A stretch of 64,000 nt of DNA from positions 1-64,000 of the forward strand of contig QFPO01000005.1 of the NCBI GenBank assembly GCA_003241385.1. Reading direction: 5' to 3'. The notes beneath the pieces were generated by a model. That model was not told the DNA's origin. It saw nothing but the letters and a program-made list of their open reading frames with translations, and ran no database searches. Both the position numbers and the translations under genes were made by a program. Position 1 is the stretch's first letter. Every line of letters starts with the position of its first letter. Origin of the DNA: Rhodanobacter denitrificans (GTDB taxonomy: Bacteria; Pseudomonadota; Gammaproteobacteria; Xanthomonadales; Rhodanobacteraceae). Below are positions 1-7,868 of the stretch, one piece after another.

Positions 1-215
1 CGGTCGCCCAGGCACGCTGCCCCAACTCGCTGCGCTCAGACACGGGGCAGCTCTTCGGCCTGGACGACCTGCGATGCTCGGCTCGCTTTAGGCGCACCAG
101 GAGCCAAGAGCGAGAGCCACGGCCACAGCCACAGCCACAGCGAGAGCCACAGCCACAGCGAGGGCTGGAGCATTCGATGCGGATGAGATCGGCTTGGTCG
201 ATTCCCGCAGATGGT
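1..215 (+). repeat. Dispersed mosaic repeat, copy 1 (cut by the window edge)
   Basis: A head of about 100 bases (1-99) ends in GGCGCACCA. It is nearly identical to 48788-48886 and, inverted, to 3321-3420. It is followed by a period-6 tract (about 100-168) built from AGCCAC and AGCGAG units, then a tail (about 169-215) containing TTCGATGCG and ATGGTGAAGAA, parts of which recur behind the other two copies. The 5' part of the element lies outside the window. Positions 216-338 hold no recognisable gene. Reading frames through the tract give Ser/Arg/His-rich strings and are unlikely to be real proteins. The family is not identified by name. Confidence 0.8.
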
Positions 216-338
216 GAAGAACTTTTATTCTCGGGTTGTCTGACCGGCGACGCGTTCGATGGTTCGGCTCGACACGATCGCTGTGAGCGTCGCCGCAGTC
301 ATCGACCGATGCGCACAGCGTGAGCGGGTCGGGCCCGT

Positions 339-1790
339 TCAGAACGTCGACAGGCCGGTCGCTTCGCCGAAGCGATACAGCCATGCGCTCCGGACCGATT
401 CGTCGGCATAGGCCTCGTACGGCAGGCTGATGCGGCGGCCGTCGGCATTGGTCCAGCTGGCCTCGAAGTACGCCGCGGCCGCGGCGAGGGCCGGTTCGCC
501 GATCGGGCCGAGCAGGCGCACGTCGGTTTCGAGGTTGAATCCGTCCAAATTGCGGCGCGTGTAGTTGGCCGAGCCGAGGATCAGTTCGGCGTCGCCGCTT
601 GCGCCGACGTACAGCAGCAGCTTGGCGTGGCATTGCTCGCCGTGCGTATCGCACCAGCGCACCGGAATGCCGGCGGCGTGGAGTTCGGCGGCAGCCGGCC
701 GGTTCGGGATGCCGTTCTTCTCGCGGCCGAACGCGTCGCGGTTCGGATCGAGCAGCACGCGCAAGGCGACGCCGCGCCGCTGCGCGGCCAGCAGCGCGCG
801 CAGCAGCGGCCGGTGCGACAGATAGAACACCGCCACGTCGATGCGGTCGCCGGCCGCGGCGGTTTCGACGCGTTCGAGCAGTGCGTCGCGGATGCGTCGT
901 TCGGTCAGCACCTGCACGCGCAGACCGCCGGGTACTTCGCCGGTGGTCTGCGCAGATGATGGTGGTGGCGCCAGCGACAGTCCGGCGTCCTCGATCAGCG
1001 GCCGCTCGCTCTGCAGCAGGTCGAGCGCGGCCGCGCCGTCGAAGCGCAGCGCGACGTTGCCGTGCGCGCTCGAGCCGTCATGTGGATTGGCCGAGGTGAC
1101 CAGTGCGGCCCAGCCTGCGTCGGTGTCGGCGACCACGGTCTTGCGATGGTTGGCGCGAAAGTTCAGCAGCGCCAGATAGCTGCGCAGGCTGACGCGGCCG
1201 GCGCCGAACGGATTCGGCAGCCAGCCGCCGTCCGGATCGTTGCCGAGCCGTGCGCAGCACAGATGCCACAGGCCGCTCCAGAGCGGATTGGACGCGCGCA
1301 GGTGGCGCAGGTCGGTCGTCACGACGTCGATGCCGGCGGCCTGGAGCGCCGCCAGATGCGGCGCGGTCAGGCCGCCGTAGACGGTGTTGACCGGATCGGT
1401 GATCACGATCGCACGCAGCGCCGGCACCTCGCCCTTGCGCCGGATCAGCGCTTCGGTCAGCTCGGCGCTGAGCGGCCGCAGACCGGGACCGGCGCTGCCG
1501 GTATAGGCGTTGAACAGGAACATGTCGAGGACGACCAGCCGCTCGGCCTGCGCGATCAGCGCGAAGACCTCGTCGAAGATCGCCTGCTCGCTGCGGCGCA
1601 CGCCGAGCGTATCGAGGTAGGTCCAGTCGGCGAGGAAGCGCACGTCGGTCGCGGTACGCAGCGGGCCGGCCGTCGAGACGCCGGGCGGCGGCGACTTGGC
1701 GACCTGATAGGTCGCCGAGACGGCCCAGGCCAGCAGCACGGCGGCGAACACGAATCGCAGAGGAAGACGGCGGCGGGACGCAGCGGACAT
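339..1790 (-). CDS. Phospholipase D-like (HKD) domain protein
   Basis: A 483-residue protein with an N-terminal hydrophobic anchor or signal (about residues 12-28) and two phospholipase D-type halves. The first HKD motif is complete (H215, K217, D222). The second has H388 and K390, then GSAN at 406-409, but V395 stands where the motif expects Asp. PLD-superfamily proteins act on phosphodiester bonds in lipids or nucleic acids; the substrate here cannot be told from sequence. The start was chosen at the ATG just before the hydrophobic segment; upstream in-frame sequence (to 1952) is Arg/Ala-rich and looks non-coding. The 3' end faces repeat copy 1. It was not assigned to cardiolipin synthase because only one short hydrophobic segment is present. 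Confidence 0.85.
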   Translation of the reverse strand: MSAASRRRLPLRFVFAAVLLAWAVSATYQVAKSPPPGVSTAGPLRTATDVRFLADWTYLDTLGVRRSEQAIFDEVFALIAQAERLVVLDMFLFNAYTGSAGPGLRPLSAELTEALIRRKGEVPALRAIVITDPVNTVYGGLTAPHLAALQAAGIDVVTTDLRHLRASNPLWSGLWHLCCARLGNDPDGGWLPNPFGAGRVSLRSYLALLNFRANHRKTVVADTDAGWAALVTSANPHDGSSAHGNVALRFDGAAALDLLQSERPLIEDAGLSLAPPPSSAQTTGEVPGGLRVQVLTERRIRDALLERVETAAAGDRIDVAVFYLSHRPLLRALLAAQRRGVALRVLLDPNRDAFGREKNGIPNRPAAAELHAAGIPVRWCDTHGEQCHAKLLLYVGASGDAELILGSANYTRRNLDGFNLETDVRLLGPIGEPALAAAAAYFEASWTNADGRRISLPYEAYADESVRSAWLYRFGEATGLSTF

Positions 1791-1884
1791 CGCGGACCTT
1801 CGGATCGGTGGCCGAGCAGGCACGGCCGCAGCCGATTCTAGCCGCGCATCGCCGGACCGGCGGGCGTTCGCTCGGGCATCGGCT

Positions 1885-2904
1885 TCAGACCGATCCTTGC
1901 GTCGCCCGACCGGCGTCCGCGCGATCGTCGTCGGGCAGCGGCCGGCGCGCATAGCGCTGCGCGAGCCAGGCGCAGGCCATCAGCTGCACCTGGTGGAACA
2001 GCATGATCGGCAGCACGATCATGCCGAGCGCGGGATTGCCGGCGAACAGGATCTTGGCCATCGGCACGCCGGTGGCGAGGCTCTTCTTGGTGCCGCAGAA
2101 GACGATCGTGATCTCGTCTTCCTTCGCGAAGCCGAGCGCGCGGCTGCCGAATGTGGTCAGCACCAGCATCAGCACGAGCAGCGCCAGCACGCAGGCGGCG
2201 AGGATCGCCAGCGCCGGCGGCGGCACGTGATGCCAGAGACCCTCGACGACCGATTCGCTGAAGGCGACGTAGACGACCAGCAGCACGGTGCCGCGGTCGG
2301 TGTAGCCGAGCACGCGGCGGTAGCGCTCGACCAATCGGCCGATCCACGGCCGCAGCAGATGACCGGCGACGAACGGCACCAGCAGCTGCAGCACGATGTC
2401 GCCGATCGCCTCGAGCGGCGAGCCGCCGCTGCCGCCGGGCGTACCGAGCAGCAGCGCGACCAGCAGCGGCGTCGCGAACACGCCGAGCAGGTTCGACGCC
2501 GACGCGCTGCAGACCGCGGCCGGCACGTTGCCGCGCGCGATCGCGGTGAACGCGATCGAGGACTGCACGGTCGACGGCAGGCAGCACAGATACATCAGGC
2601 CGAACACCAGCTCGGCCGGCAGCACGCCGCCGGCCAGCGGCCGGAACGCGAGGCCGATCAGCGGAAACACGACGAAGGTGGTCGCGAGCACGACCAGATG
2701 CAGGCGCCAGTGCAGCAGGCCGGCGACGATCGCCTCGCGCGAAAGGCGAGCGCCGTGCAGGAAGAACAACACCGCGATGCCGGCGATCGTCAGCCGGTCG
2801 AAGAACACCGCGGCCGCACCTTCGCACGGCCACAGCGAGGCCAGCACGACCGTGCCGATCAAGGCCAGCGTGAAGCCGTCGAACAGGTTGCGCAGAGCCT
2901 TCAT
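1885..2904 (-). CDS. Bile acid:sodium symporter family (BASS/YfeH-like) membrane transporter
   Basis: About 339 residues, almost wholly hydrophobic, with some nine to ten membrane segments. It matches the pattern of the YfeH-like branch of the BASS superfamily: an opening NLFDGFTLALIGTV, a Cys-rich LMYLCCLPSTVQSS stretch, and an SASNLLG motif in the middle. Members are secondary transporters of organic anions, usually sodium driven; the substrate is unknown here. The ATG at 2904 fits the family's N terminus and has a weak AGG upstream; an in-frame ATG at 2916 is an alternative. The gene lies 94 bases upstream of the PLD-like gene on the same strand, so the two may be co-transcribed, with no evident functional link. 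Confidence 0.85.
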   Translation of the reverse strand: MKALRNLFDGFTLALIGTVVLASLWPCEGAAAVFFDRLTIAGIAVLFFLHGARLSREAIVAGLLHWRLHLVVLATTFVVFPLIGLAFRPLAGGVLPAELVFGLMYLCCLPSTVQSSIAFTAIARGNVPAAVCSASASNLLGVFATPLLVALLLGTPGGSGGSPLEAIGDIVLQLLVPFVAGHLLRPWIGRLVERYRRVLGYTDRGTVLLVVYVAFSESVVEGLWHHVPPPALAILAACVLALLVLMLVLTTFGSRALGFAKEDEITIVFCGTKKSLATGVPMAKILFAGNPALGMIVLPIMLFHQVQLMACAWLAQRYARRPLPDDDRADAGRATQGSV

Positions 2905-3149
2905 GACGGCCTGCATCCGGCCGCGCTGTTCAAGGCCCGCGCGCGCCGCGTACGCCGGCCGACCCGCCGATGGGACACCGCCGATCGCCTCGAAGGACAC
3001 AGCGGTGCCGCGGCGACCACGGGTCGAGGTGCCGCGAAGACGTGCAGGAGACGGCAACGATGCATCGGCCGCACGGTACACCAGGCACCGCCCGCAGGCC
3101 TAGCCGCCGAGCCTGGTGCCACCCAACCGCTCTCCTTCGATTCTTCACC

Positions 3150-3480
3150 CATCGATGGGAGCCCACCCGCGGCCAATCTCGCTCGCGTCGAACGCACTCG
3201 CTCTGCCTCTGCCTCTGCCTCTGCCTCTGCCTTTGACTCCGGCTCCGGCTCCGGCTCCGGCTCCGACTCTGGCTCTGGCTCTGGCTCTGGCTCTGGCTTT
3301 GGCTTTCGCTCTTGGCTGTTGGTGCGCCTAAAGCGAGCCGAGCATCGCAGGTCGCCCAGGCCGAAGAGCTGCCCCGTGTCTGAGCGCAGCGAGTTGGGGC
3401 AGCGCAGCGCAGGCGGTTTTGGTGACTTTTTCCAAGAAAAAAGTCACCCGCTCGCGTAGCGAGCGGAAGCTCTGCTCTTA
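3150..3480 (-). repeat. Dispersed mosaic repeat, copy 2 (inverted)
   Basis: Read on the minus strand, a 5' part with two stem-loops (3421-3466) leads into the conserved head (3420-3321), then a period-6 tract (3320-3199) and a tail (3198-3150) containing TGCGTTCGACGCGAG and, further out, GGGTGAAGAA. The head matches copies 1 and 3 closely. The tract is the longest of the three, about 120 bases, and consists of blocks of AGCCAA, AGCCAG, AGCCGG and AGGCAG units, so it has drifted in blocks. The copy fills most of the 720-base gap between the BASS gene and nrdB. Positions 3481-3624 show no gene or clear signal. Confidence 0.8.
3421..3466. other. Tandem stem-loops within repeat copy 2
   Basis: Two adjacent inverted repeats. 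The first is GGTGACTTTTT (3421-3431) with AAAAAAGTCACC (3437-3448). The second is CCGCTCGC (3448-3455), spacer GTA, and GCGAGCGG (3459-3466). The second hairpin recurs at 48631-48649 in copy 3, followed there by the GTGACTTT arm, so it belongs to the repeat family. The T/A-rich stem could end transcription in either direction, but that is inference. Confidence 0.6.
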
Positions 3481-3624
3481 AATCTTCCGCACGAGATTCT
3501 TCGAGAATCACCACCCTGAAAAGCGCAAGGTGGAGATCGAATCGACATCGAAGCTCACGCGCTCTGAGCTGCTCGACGGCAAAAAGCCAGCACTGTCGCG
3601 GCAGCGACCCCACCCACCCCGCGC

Positions 3625-4656
3625 TCAGAACGCCTCGTCGAACGCCACCTCCCCCTGCACGCCGACCTGATAGGCCGACACACGGCGCTCGAAGAAGTTG
3701 GTCAGTTCCTGCACGTCCTGCAGCTCCATGAACGGCAGCGGGTTCTTGACGCCGTAGCGCTTGGGCATGCCGAGCTTCACGAAGTGCTGATCGGCGCAGT
3801 ACTCCAGGTACTGGCGCATGTCGCGCGTCGAGATGCCGGCGACGCCGCCGGCCAGCACGTCCTCGGCGAACTGCGTCTCGCATTCGATCGCCTCGGCAAG
3901 CATCTCGTAGACCTGATCGTGCATGCGCGCGTCGAACAGGTCCGGCTCCTCGCTGCGCACGGTGCGGATCGCCTCGAACGCGAATGCCATGTGGCAGCTC
4001 TCATCGCGGAACACCCAGTTGGTGCCCGAGGCCAGGCCCGGCAGCAGGCCGCGCGAGCGGAAGAAGTACACGTAGGCGAACGCCGCGAAGAAGAACAGAC
4101 CCTCGATGCAGGCCGCGAAGCAGATCTGGTTAAGCAGGAACTCGCGGCGCTGCTCGCGCGTCTCGATGCGGTCCAGATGCTGGATCGAATCGATCCACTT
4201 GAAGCAGAACTCGGTCTTCTTGCGGATCGACGGGATGTTCTCGACCGCCGCGAACGCCTGCGTGCGCGCGTCCGGATCGGGCATGTAGGTGTCGAGCAGG
4301 GTCAGGTAGAACTGCACGTGCAGCGCTTCCTCGTAGAGCTGCCGCGACAGGTACATGCGCGCCTCGGGCGAATTGAGGTGCTTGTAGAGGTTCAGCACGA
4401 GGTTGTTCGAGACGATCGAGTCACCGGTCGCGAAGAACGCGACGAGGCGATGGATCAGATGGCGGTCGGCGGCCGACATGCGCGTGCGCAGGTCGGTGAC
4501 GTCGATCGAGAAGTTGACCTCCTCGACGGTCCAGGTGTTGCGGATCGCCGCGCGGTACATCTCGTAGAACTCGGGATAGCGCATCGGCCGCAGCGTCAGT
4601 TCGAAGCCGGGGTCGAGCAGGTGGTGCGGTGTCGGAAGCGGCGGTTGGGCGGACAT
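3625..4656 (-). CDS. nrdB: Ribonucleoside-diphosphate reductase, class I, beta subunit
   Basis: The small subunit of ribonucleotide reductase houses the di-metal/tyrosyl radical cofactor that starts reduction of NDPs to dNDPs. The 343-residue length is near the family norm. The metal ligands are visible as D79, E110, H113, E185, E219 and H222. Tyr117 stands four residues after H113, as in tyrosyl-radical class Ia enzymes, so this is not a Phe-type class Ic protein. The acidic C-terminal tail (GEVAFDEAF) is where the family docks on the alpha subunit. It lies 66 bases after nrdA on the same strand and is almost certainly co-transcribed, so the B12 riboswitch ahead of nrdA should control both. 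Confidence 0.97.
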   Translation of the reverse strand: MSAQPPLPTPHHLLDPGFELTLRPMRYPEFYEMYRAAIRNTWTVEEVNFSIDVTDLRTRMSAADRHLIHRLVAFFATGDSIVSNNLVLNLYKHLNSPEARMYLSRQLYEEALHVQFYLTLLDTYMPDPDARTQAFAAVENIPSIRKKTEFCFKWIDSIQHLDRIETREQRREFLLNQICFAACIEGLFFFAAFAYVYFFRSRGLLPGLASGTNWVFRDESCHMAFAFEAIRTVRSEEPDLFDARMHDQVYEMLAEAIECETQFAEDVLAGGVAGISTRDMRQYLEYCADQHFVKLGMPKRYGVKNPLPFMELQDVQELTNFFERRVSAYQVGVQGEVAFDEAF

Positions 4657-4722
4657 GGGCGCTCGCAGATCGAGGGGGCAGGGCGCCCGCCGCGCGGCGG
4701 CGGGCGCAATGGGGCGCGCGGG

Positions 4723-7212
4723 CTACTGGCAGGCCTCGCAGTACTCGGGGTTCTCGAGCGAGCAGAACACCGCCTGCGTCGCCGCCGCCGGATCGGCGGC
4801 CGGCTGCACCGGCGCCGCGACCGGCTCGGCAGGCGCGGCGCCGACCGTGGTCTTGGCGATCCGCGTCGCCGGGCGCGAGCGCAGGTAGTAGGTGGTCTTC
4901 ACGCCGGCCTTCCACGCGTACATGTACATCGAGGACAAGCGGCCGATGTTCGGGTTCTCCTGGAACAGGTTCAGCGACTGGCTCTGGTCGATGTAGGCGC
5001 CGCGCGCGGCGGCCAGATCGATCAAGGCCTTCTGCGGCAGCTCCCAGACCGTGCGGTAGATCTGCCGCAGCGGCTCGGGAATCGCCGCGATGCCCTGGAT
5101 CGAGCCCTCGGCGAGCTTGATCGCGTCGCGGATCGCATCGGTCCACAGGCCCAGCGACTTGAGCTCCTCGACCAGGTAGCGGTTGACGACGAGGAAGTCG
5201 CCCGACAGCGTCTCGCGCTTGAACAGATTCGACACCTGCGGCTCGATGCACTCGTAGCAGCCGGCGATCGAGGCGATCGTCGCGGTCGGCGCGATCGCGA
5301 TCAGCAGCGAGTTGCGCAGGCCCTGCGTGCGGATCCGCTCGCGCAGGTCGTTCCAGCGCTCGGCCGGGATCGTCGGACGCGCCTGCGGCCAGTAGTCGAA
5401 CTGCAGCTCGCCGCGTGCCGCGCGCGTCTCGTCGAAGCCCGGATGGCGGCCGAGTTCGGCGGCCAGTTCCGAGGAGCTGACCAGCGCGTTGTAGTAGATC
5501 TCCTCGGCGATCCGCGACGACAGCGCCAGCGCCTCGGCCGAGTCGAACGGCAGGCGCAGCTGGAAGAACACGTCCTGCAGGCCCATTACGCCGAGGCCGA
5601 CCGGGCGCCACTTGCGGTTGGCCGTGGCCGCGGTCTCGATCGGGTAGAAGTTGATGTCGATGACGCGGTCGAGCTGGCGCACCGCGGTGCGCACGGTCGC
5701 GGCGAGCTTGTCGAAGTCGAAGCCGCCGTCGGCGACGTGCCGTGCCAGGTTGATCGAGCCGAGATTGCACACCGCGGTCTCGCCGCCGGAGGTCACCTCG
5801 AGGATCTCGGTGCACAGGTTCGACAGATGGACCACGTTATGCGTCAGCGCGGTCTGGTTGCAGGTCGCGTTGCTGCGGTCCTTGAACGTCATCCAGCCGT
5901 TGCCGGTCTGCGCCAGCGTGCGCAGCATGCGCGCGTAGAGCTCGCGCGCCTTGATCGTCTTGACCGCCAGGCCGTCGGCCTCGGCCTGGCGGTAGGCCTG
6001 GTCGAACGCCTCGCCCCAGCTGTCGACGAAGTGCGGCACGATCTTCGGATCGAACAGCGACCAGTCCGCGTCGCGCTCGACGCGGCGCATGAACTCGTCC
6101 GGCACCCAGTTGGCGAGATTGAGATTGTGCGTGCGGCGCGCCTCGTCGCCGGTGTTGTCGCGCAGCTCGAGGAACTCCTCGATGTCGGCGTGCCAGGTCT
6201 CCAGGTACACGCAGGCCGCGCCCTTGCGCTTGCCGCCCTGGTTGACCGCGGCCACCGACGCGTCGAGCGTCTTGAGCCACGGCACCAGGCCGTTGGAATG
6301 GCCGTTGGTGCCGCGGATCAGCGAGCCGCGCGAGCGCACGCGCGAGTACGACAGGCCGATGCCGCCGGCGAACTTGCTGAGCTTGGCGACGTCGGCGTAC
6401 TTGCCGTAGATGCCCTCGAGCGAATCGTCCGGCGAGTCGAGCAGGAAGCACGAGGACAGCTGCTGGTGCGCGGTGCCGGCGTTGAACAGCGTCGGCGAGC
6501 TCGGCACGTACTCGAGCGAGGACATCAGCCGGTACAGCTCCAGCGTCTCGCCGATGTCGCCGCCGCCGAGCGCGCAGGCGATGCGCATGAAGAAGTACTG
6601 AGGCGTCTCGAGCACCTTGCGCAGCTGCGGGTGGCGCAGCAGGTAGCGGTCGTAGACAGTGCGCAGGCCGAAGTACTCGAAGCGGCGCGTCGCGGACGCG
6701 TCGATCGCGTCGTTGAGCTTGCGCGCGTTCAGCGCGACGAAATCGCGCAGGGCCGCGTCGATGATGCCGACCTCGGCGCCGCGCGCGACCGACTGCGAGA
6801 ACGACTGGATCTCCTGGCCGGCGACCTCCTTGTCGATGTAGCCGGCGAGCAGGCGGCCGGCGAGGAAGCCGTACTCGGGTTCCTCGGCGGTCAGGGCGGC
6901 GGCGGTGCGGATCGACAGCTCGTCGAGCTCGCGCGTGCTGGCACCGTCGTAGAGGCCGCCGATCGTCTTGAGCGCCACGCGCATCGGATCGACCGCGTGC
7001 AGGCCTTCGGCGGTGCGCGTCACCGCGCGCACGATCTTGTTGACGTCGACCGCTTCGGACGAGCCGTTGCGCTTGGTCACGCGCATCTGGGCCGGGCTGT
7101 GCGGCGGCGTCAGCGCGAAATCCTGCCGGCTGCCGCCGGTCTTCGGCGCGACCGCCATCGCGGAAACGGGATCGGCATCCGCCGTCGCGGAACGCATATC
7201 GAGGGGCTGCAT
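4723..7212 (-). CDS. nrdA: Ribonucleoside-diphosphate reductase, class I, alpha subunit
   Basis: The catalytic subunit, 829 residues. An ATP-cone allosteric domain occupies about residues 43-135 and the ten-stranded barrel follows. The redox and active-site residues line up with the E. coli enzyme: C255 and C482 as the substrate-reducing pair, and N465, C467 and E469 around the thiyl radical. A Tyr-Tyr pair near the C-terminal part matches the radical-transfer tyrosines. The C-terminal CEAC (C825, C828) is the swinging thiol pair that is recharged by thioredoxin or glutaredoxin. A strong Shine-Dalgarno (GGAGGA, about 5 bases from the ATG) fixes the start. The leader carries a cobalamin riboswitch; nrdB follows. 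Confidence 0.97.
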   Translation of the reverse strand: MQPLDMRSATADADPVSAMAVAPKTGGSRQDFALTPPHSPAQMRVTKRNGSSEAVDVNKIVRAVTRTAEGLHAVDPMRVALKTIGGLYDGASTRELDELSIRTAAALTAEEPEYGFLAGRLLAGYIDKEVAGQEIQSFSQSVARGAEVGIIDAALRDFVALNARKLNDAIDASATRRFEYFGLRTVYDRYLLRHPQLRKVLETPQYFFMRIACALGGGDIGETLELYRLMSSLEYVPSSPTLFNAGTAHQQLSSCFLLDSPDDSLEGIYGKYADVAKLSKFAGGIGLSYSRVRSRGSLIRGTNGHSNGLVPWLKTLDASVAAVNQGGKRKGAACVYLETWHADIEEFLELRDNTGDEARRTHNLNLANWVPDEFMRRVERDADWSLFDPKIVPHFVDSWGEAFDQAYRQAEADGLAVKTIKARELYARMLRTLAQTGNGWMTFKDRSNATCNQTALTHNVVHLSNLCTEILEVTSGGETAVCNLGSINLARHVADGGFDFDKLAATVRTAVRQLDRVIDINFYPIETAATANRKWRPVGLGVMGLQDVFFQLRLPFDSAEALALSSRIAEEIYYNALVSSSELAAELGRHPGFDETRAARGELQFDYWPQARPTIPAERWNDLRERIRTQGLRNSLLIAIAPTATIASIAGCYECIEPQVSNLFKRETLSGDFLVVNRYLVEELKSLGLWTDAIRDAIKLAEGSIQGIAAIPEPLRQIYRTVWELPQKALIDLAAARGAYIDQSQSLNLFQENPNIGRLSSMYMYAWKAGVKTTYYLRSRPATRIAKTTVGAAPAEPVAAPVQPAADPAAATQAVFCSLENPEYCEACQ

Positions 7213-7427
7213 GGAATTCCTCCGTCATCTGTCGGACGACCTGCTCCGTCGCGCAGGCACGGTCGGTTCGACCACCGGGGAGGAACGGCGTCGACGACGA
7301 CGCCGCGCCGTCAGGCGCGCCGTCTCGTGACGCATCCTCCCCGCGGAGGTGGTCACCCGCGTCGGGACGTCGACGATCGGCGAGCGGCGTCTCAACGGAC
7401 GCGACGACGTCGACGGCGACCCGACGT

Positions 7428-7605
7428 GTCGGCAGGTCTTCGGGCTCGTGGACCGGAGCCTTGCGGCTCGCCTAGTCTCCGCCGCTTCCCAGTCCGACCG
7501 GACCAGTGCAGAACGCGGATTTCGTTTCCACCTACCGCTGCGGGGCAGCTCCGGCTTGGCACCGGATTCCCTATTAAGCCGGCAGGGTCTGGCGGGGGTC
7601 GAGAA
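7428..7605 (-). promoter_or_regulatory. Cobalamin (B12) riboswitch in the nrdAB leader
   Basis: Read on the minus strand, the order of conserved blocks is that of the AdoCbl riboswitch. TTAATAGGGAA (about 7579-7569) and a CCGGTG...CCGG stem come first. The CTGCCCCGCAGCGGT core follows (near 7545-7531), then an AACGA element and a GGGAAG block. Last is a B12 box, AGCCCGAAGACCTGCC (about 7446-7431), that fits its consensus. The core closely resembles the E. coli btuB leader. The 5' edge is approximate. It lies about 215 bases before the nrdA ATG. Known examples of this class repress B12-independent isozymes when cobalamin is present. The output (terminator or ribosome-site masking) is unresolved: no T-tract terminator is evident before nrdA. 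Confidence 0.93.
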
Positions 7606-7763
7606 CGGCCTGCGCGTGCGATCCGGAGCGGACCGCTTCGCCATCGGCCGCCTGAGCGATCGATGGCACGAGGCCTGCGCGGCCGAGCCGCGCGGTTCGA
7701 TCGAGGCACGGGCACTGCGCGTTCCTCGACACCCTGCCATGCCCAGCGGGCACCGACGACCAC

Positions 7764-7792
7764 AAGCTATTGGGGTCGCCGGTGCGTGTCAA
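7764..7792 (-). promoter_or_regulatory. Candidate sigma70 promoter for the nrdAB transcript
   Basis: On the minus strand a perfect -35 hexamer TTGACA (7792-7787) is followed after 17 bases by TAGCTT (7769-7764) as a weak -10. Transcription would start near 7757, about 150 bases before the riboswitch core. Apart from this and the riboswitch, the 656-base gap 7213-7868 shows only GC-rich stems near 7270-7330 that could belong to the riboswitch expression platform. Confidence 0.5.
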
Positions 7793-7868
7793 CCGATTAT
7801 TTTGTGTCATGCCCCTTGCTTTTCGCGGAGGGCCAGAGGCGGCGCGGCTTTGCCGGCGCCGCCGCGAT

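Noticed and set aside
106..168. Possible CRISPR array in the period-6 tract
   Set aside because: The units are 6 bases with no spacer/repeat alternation and no cas genes in the window.
2930..3883. Minus-strand open frame with Ser-Gln/Ser-Arg repeats across repeat copy 2
   Set aside because: It runs through the hexanucleotide tract and into nrdB in another frame; the repeat residues follow simply from the period-6 DNA.
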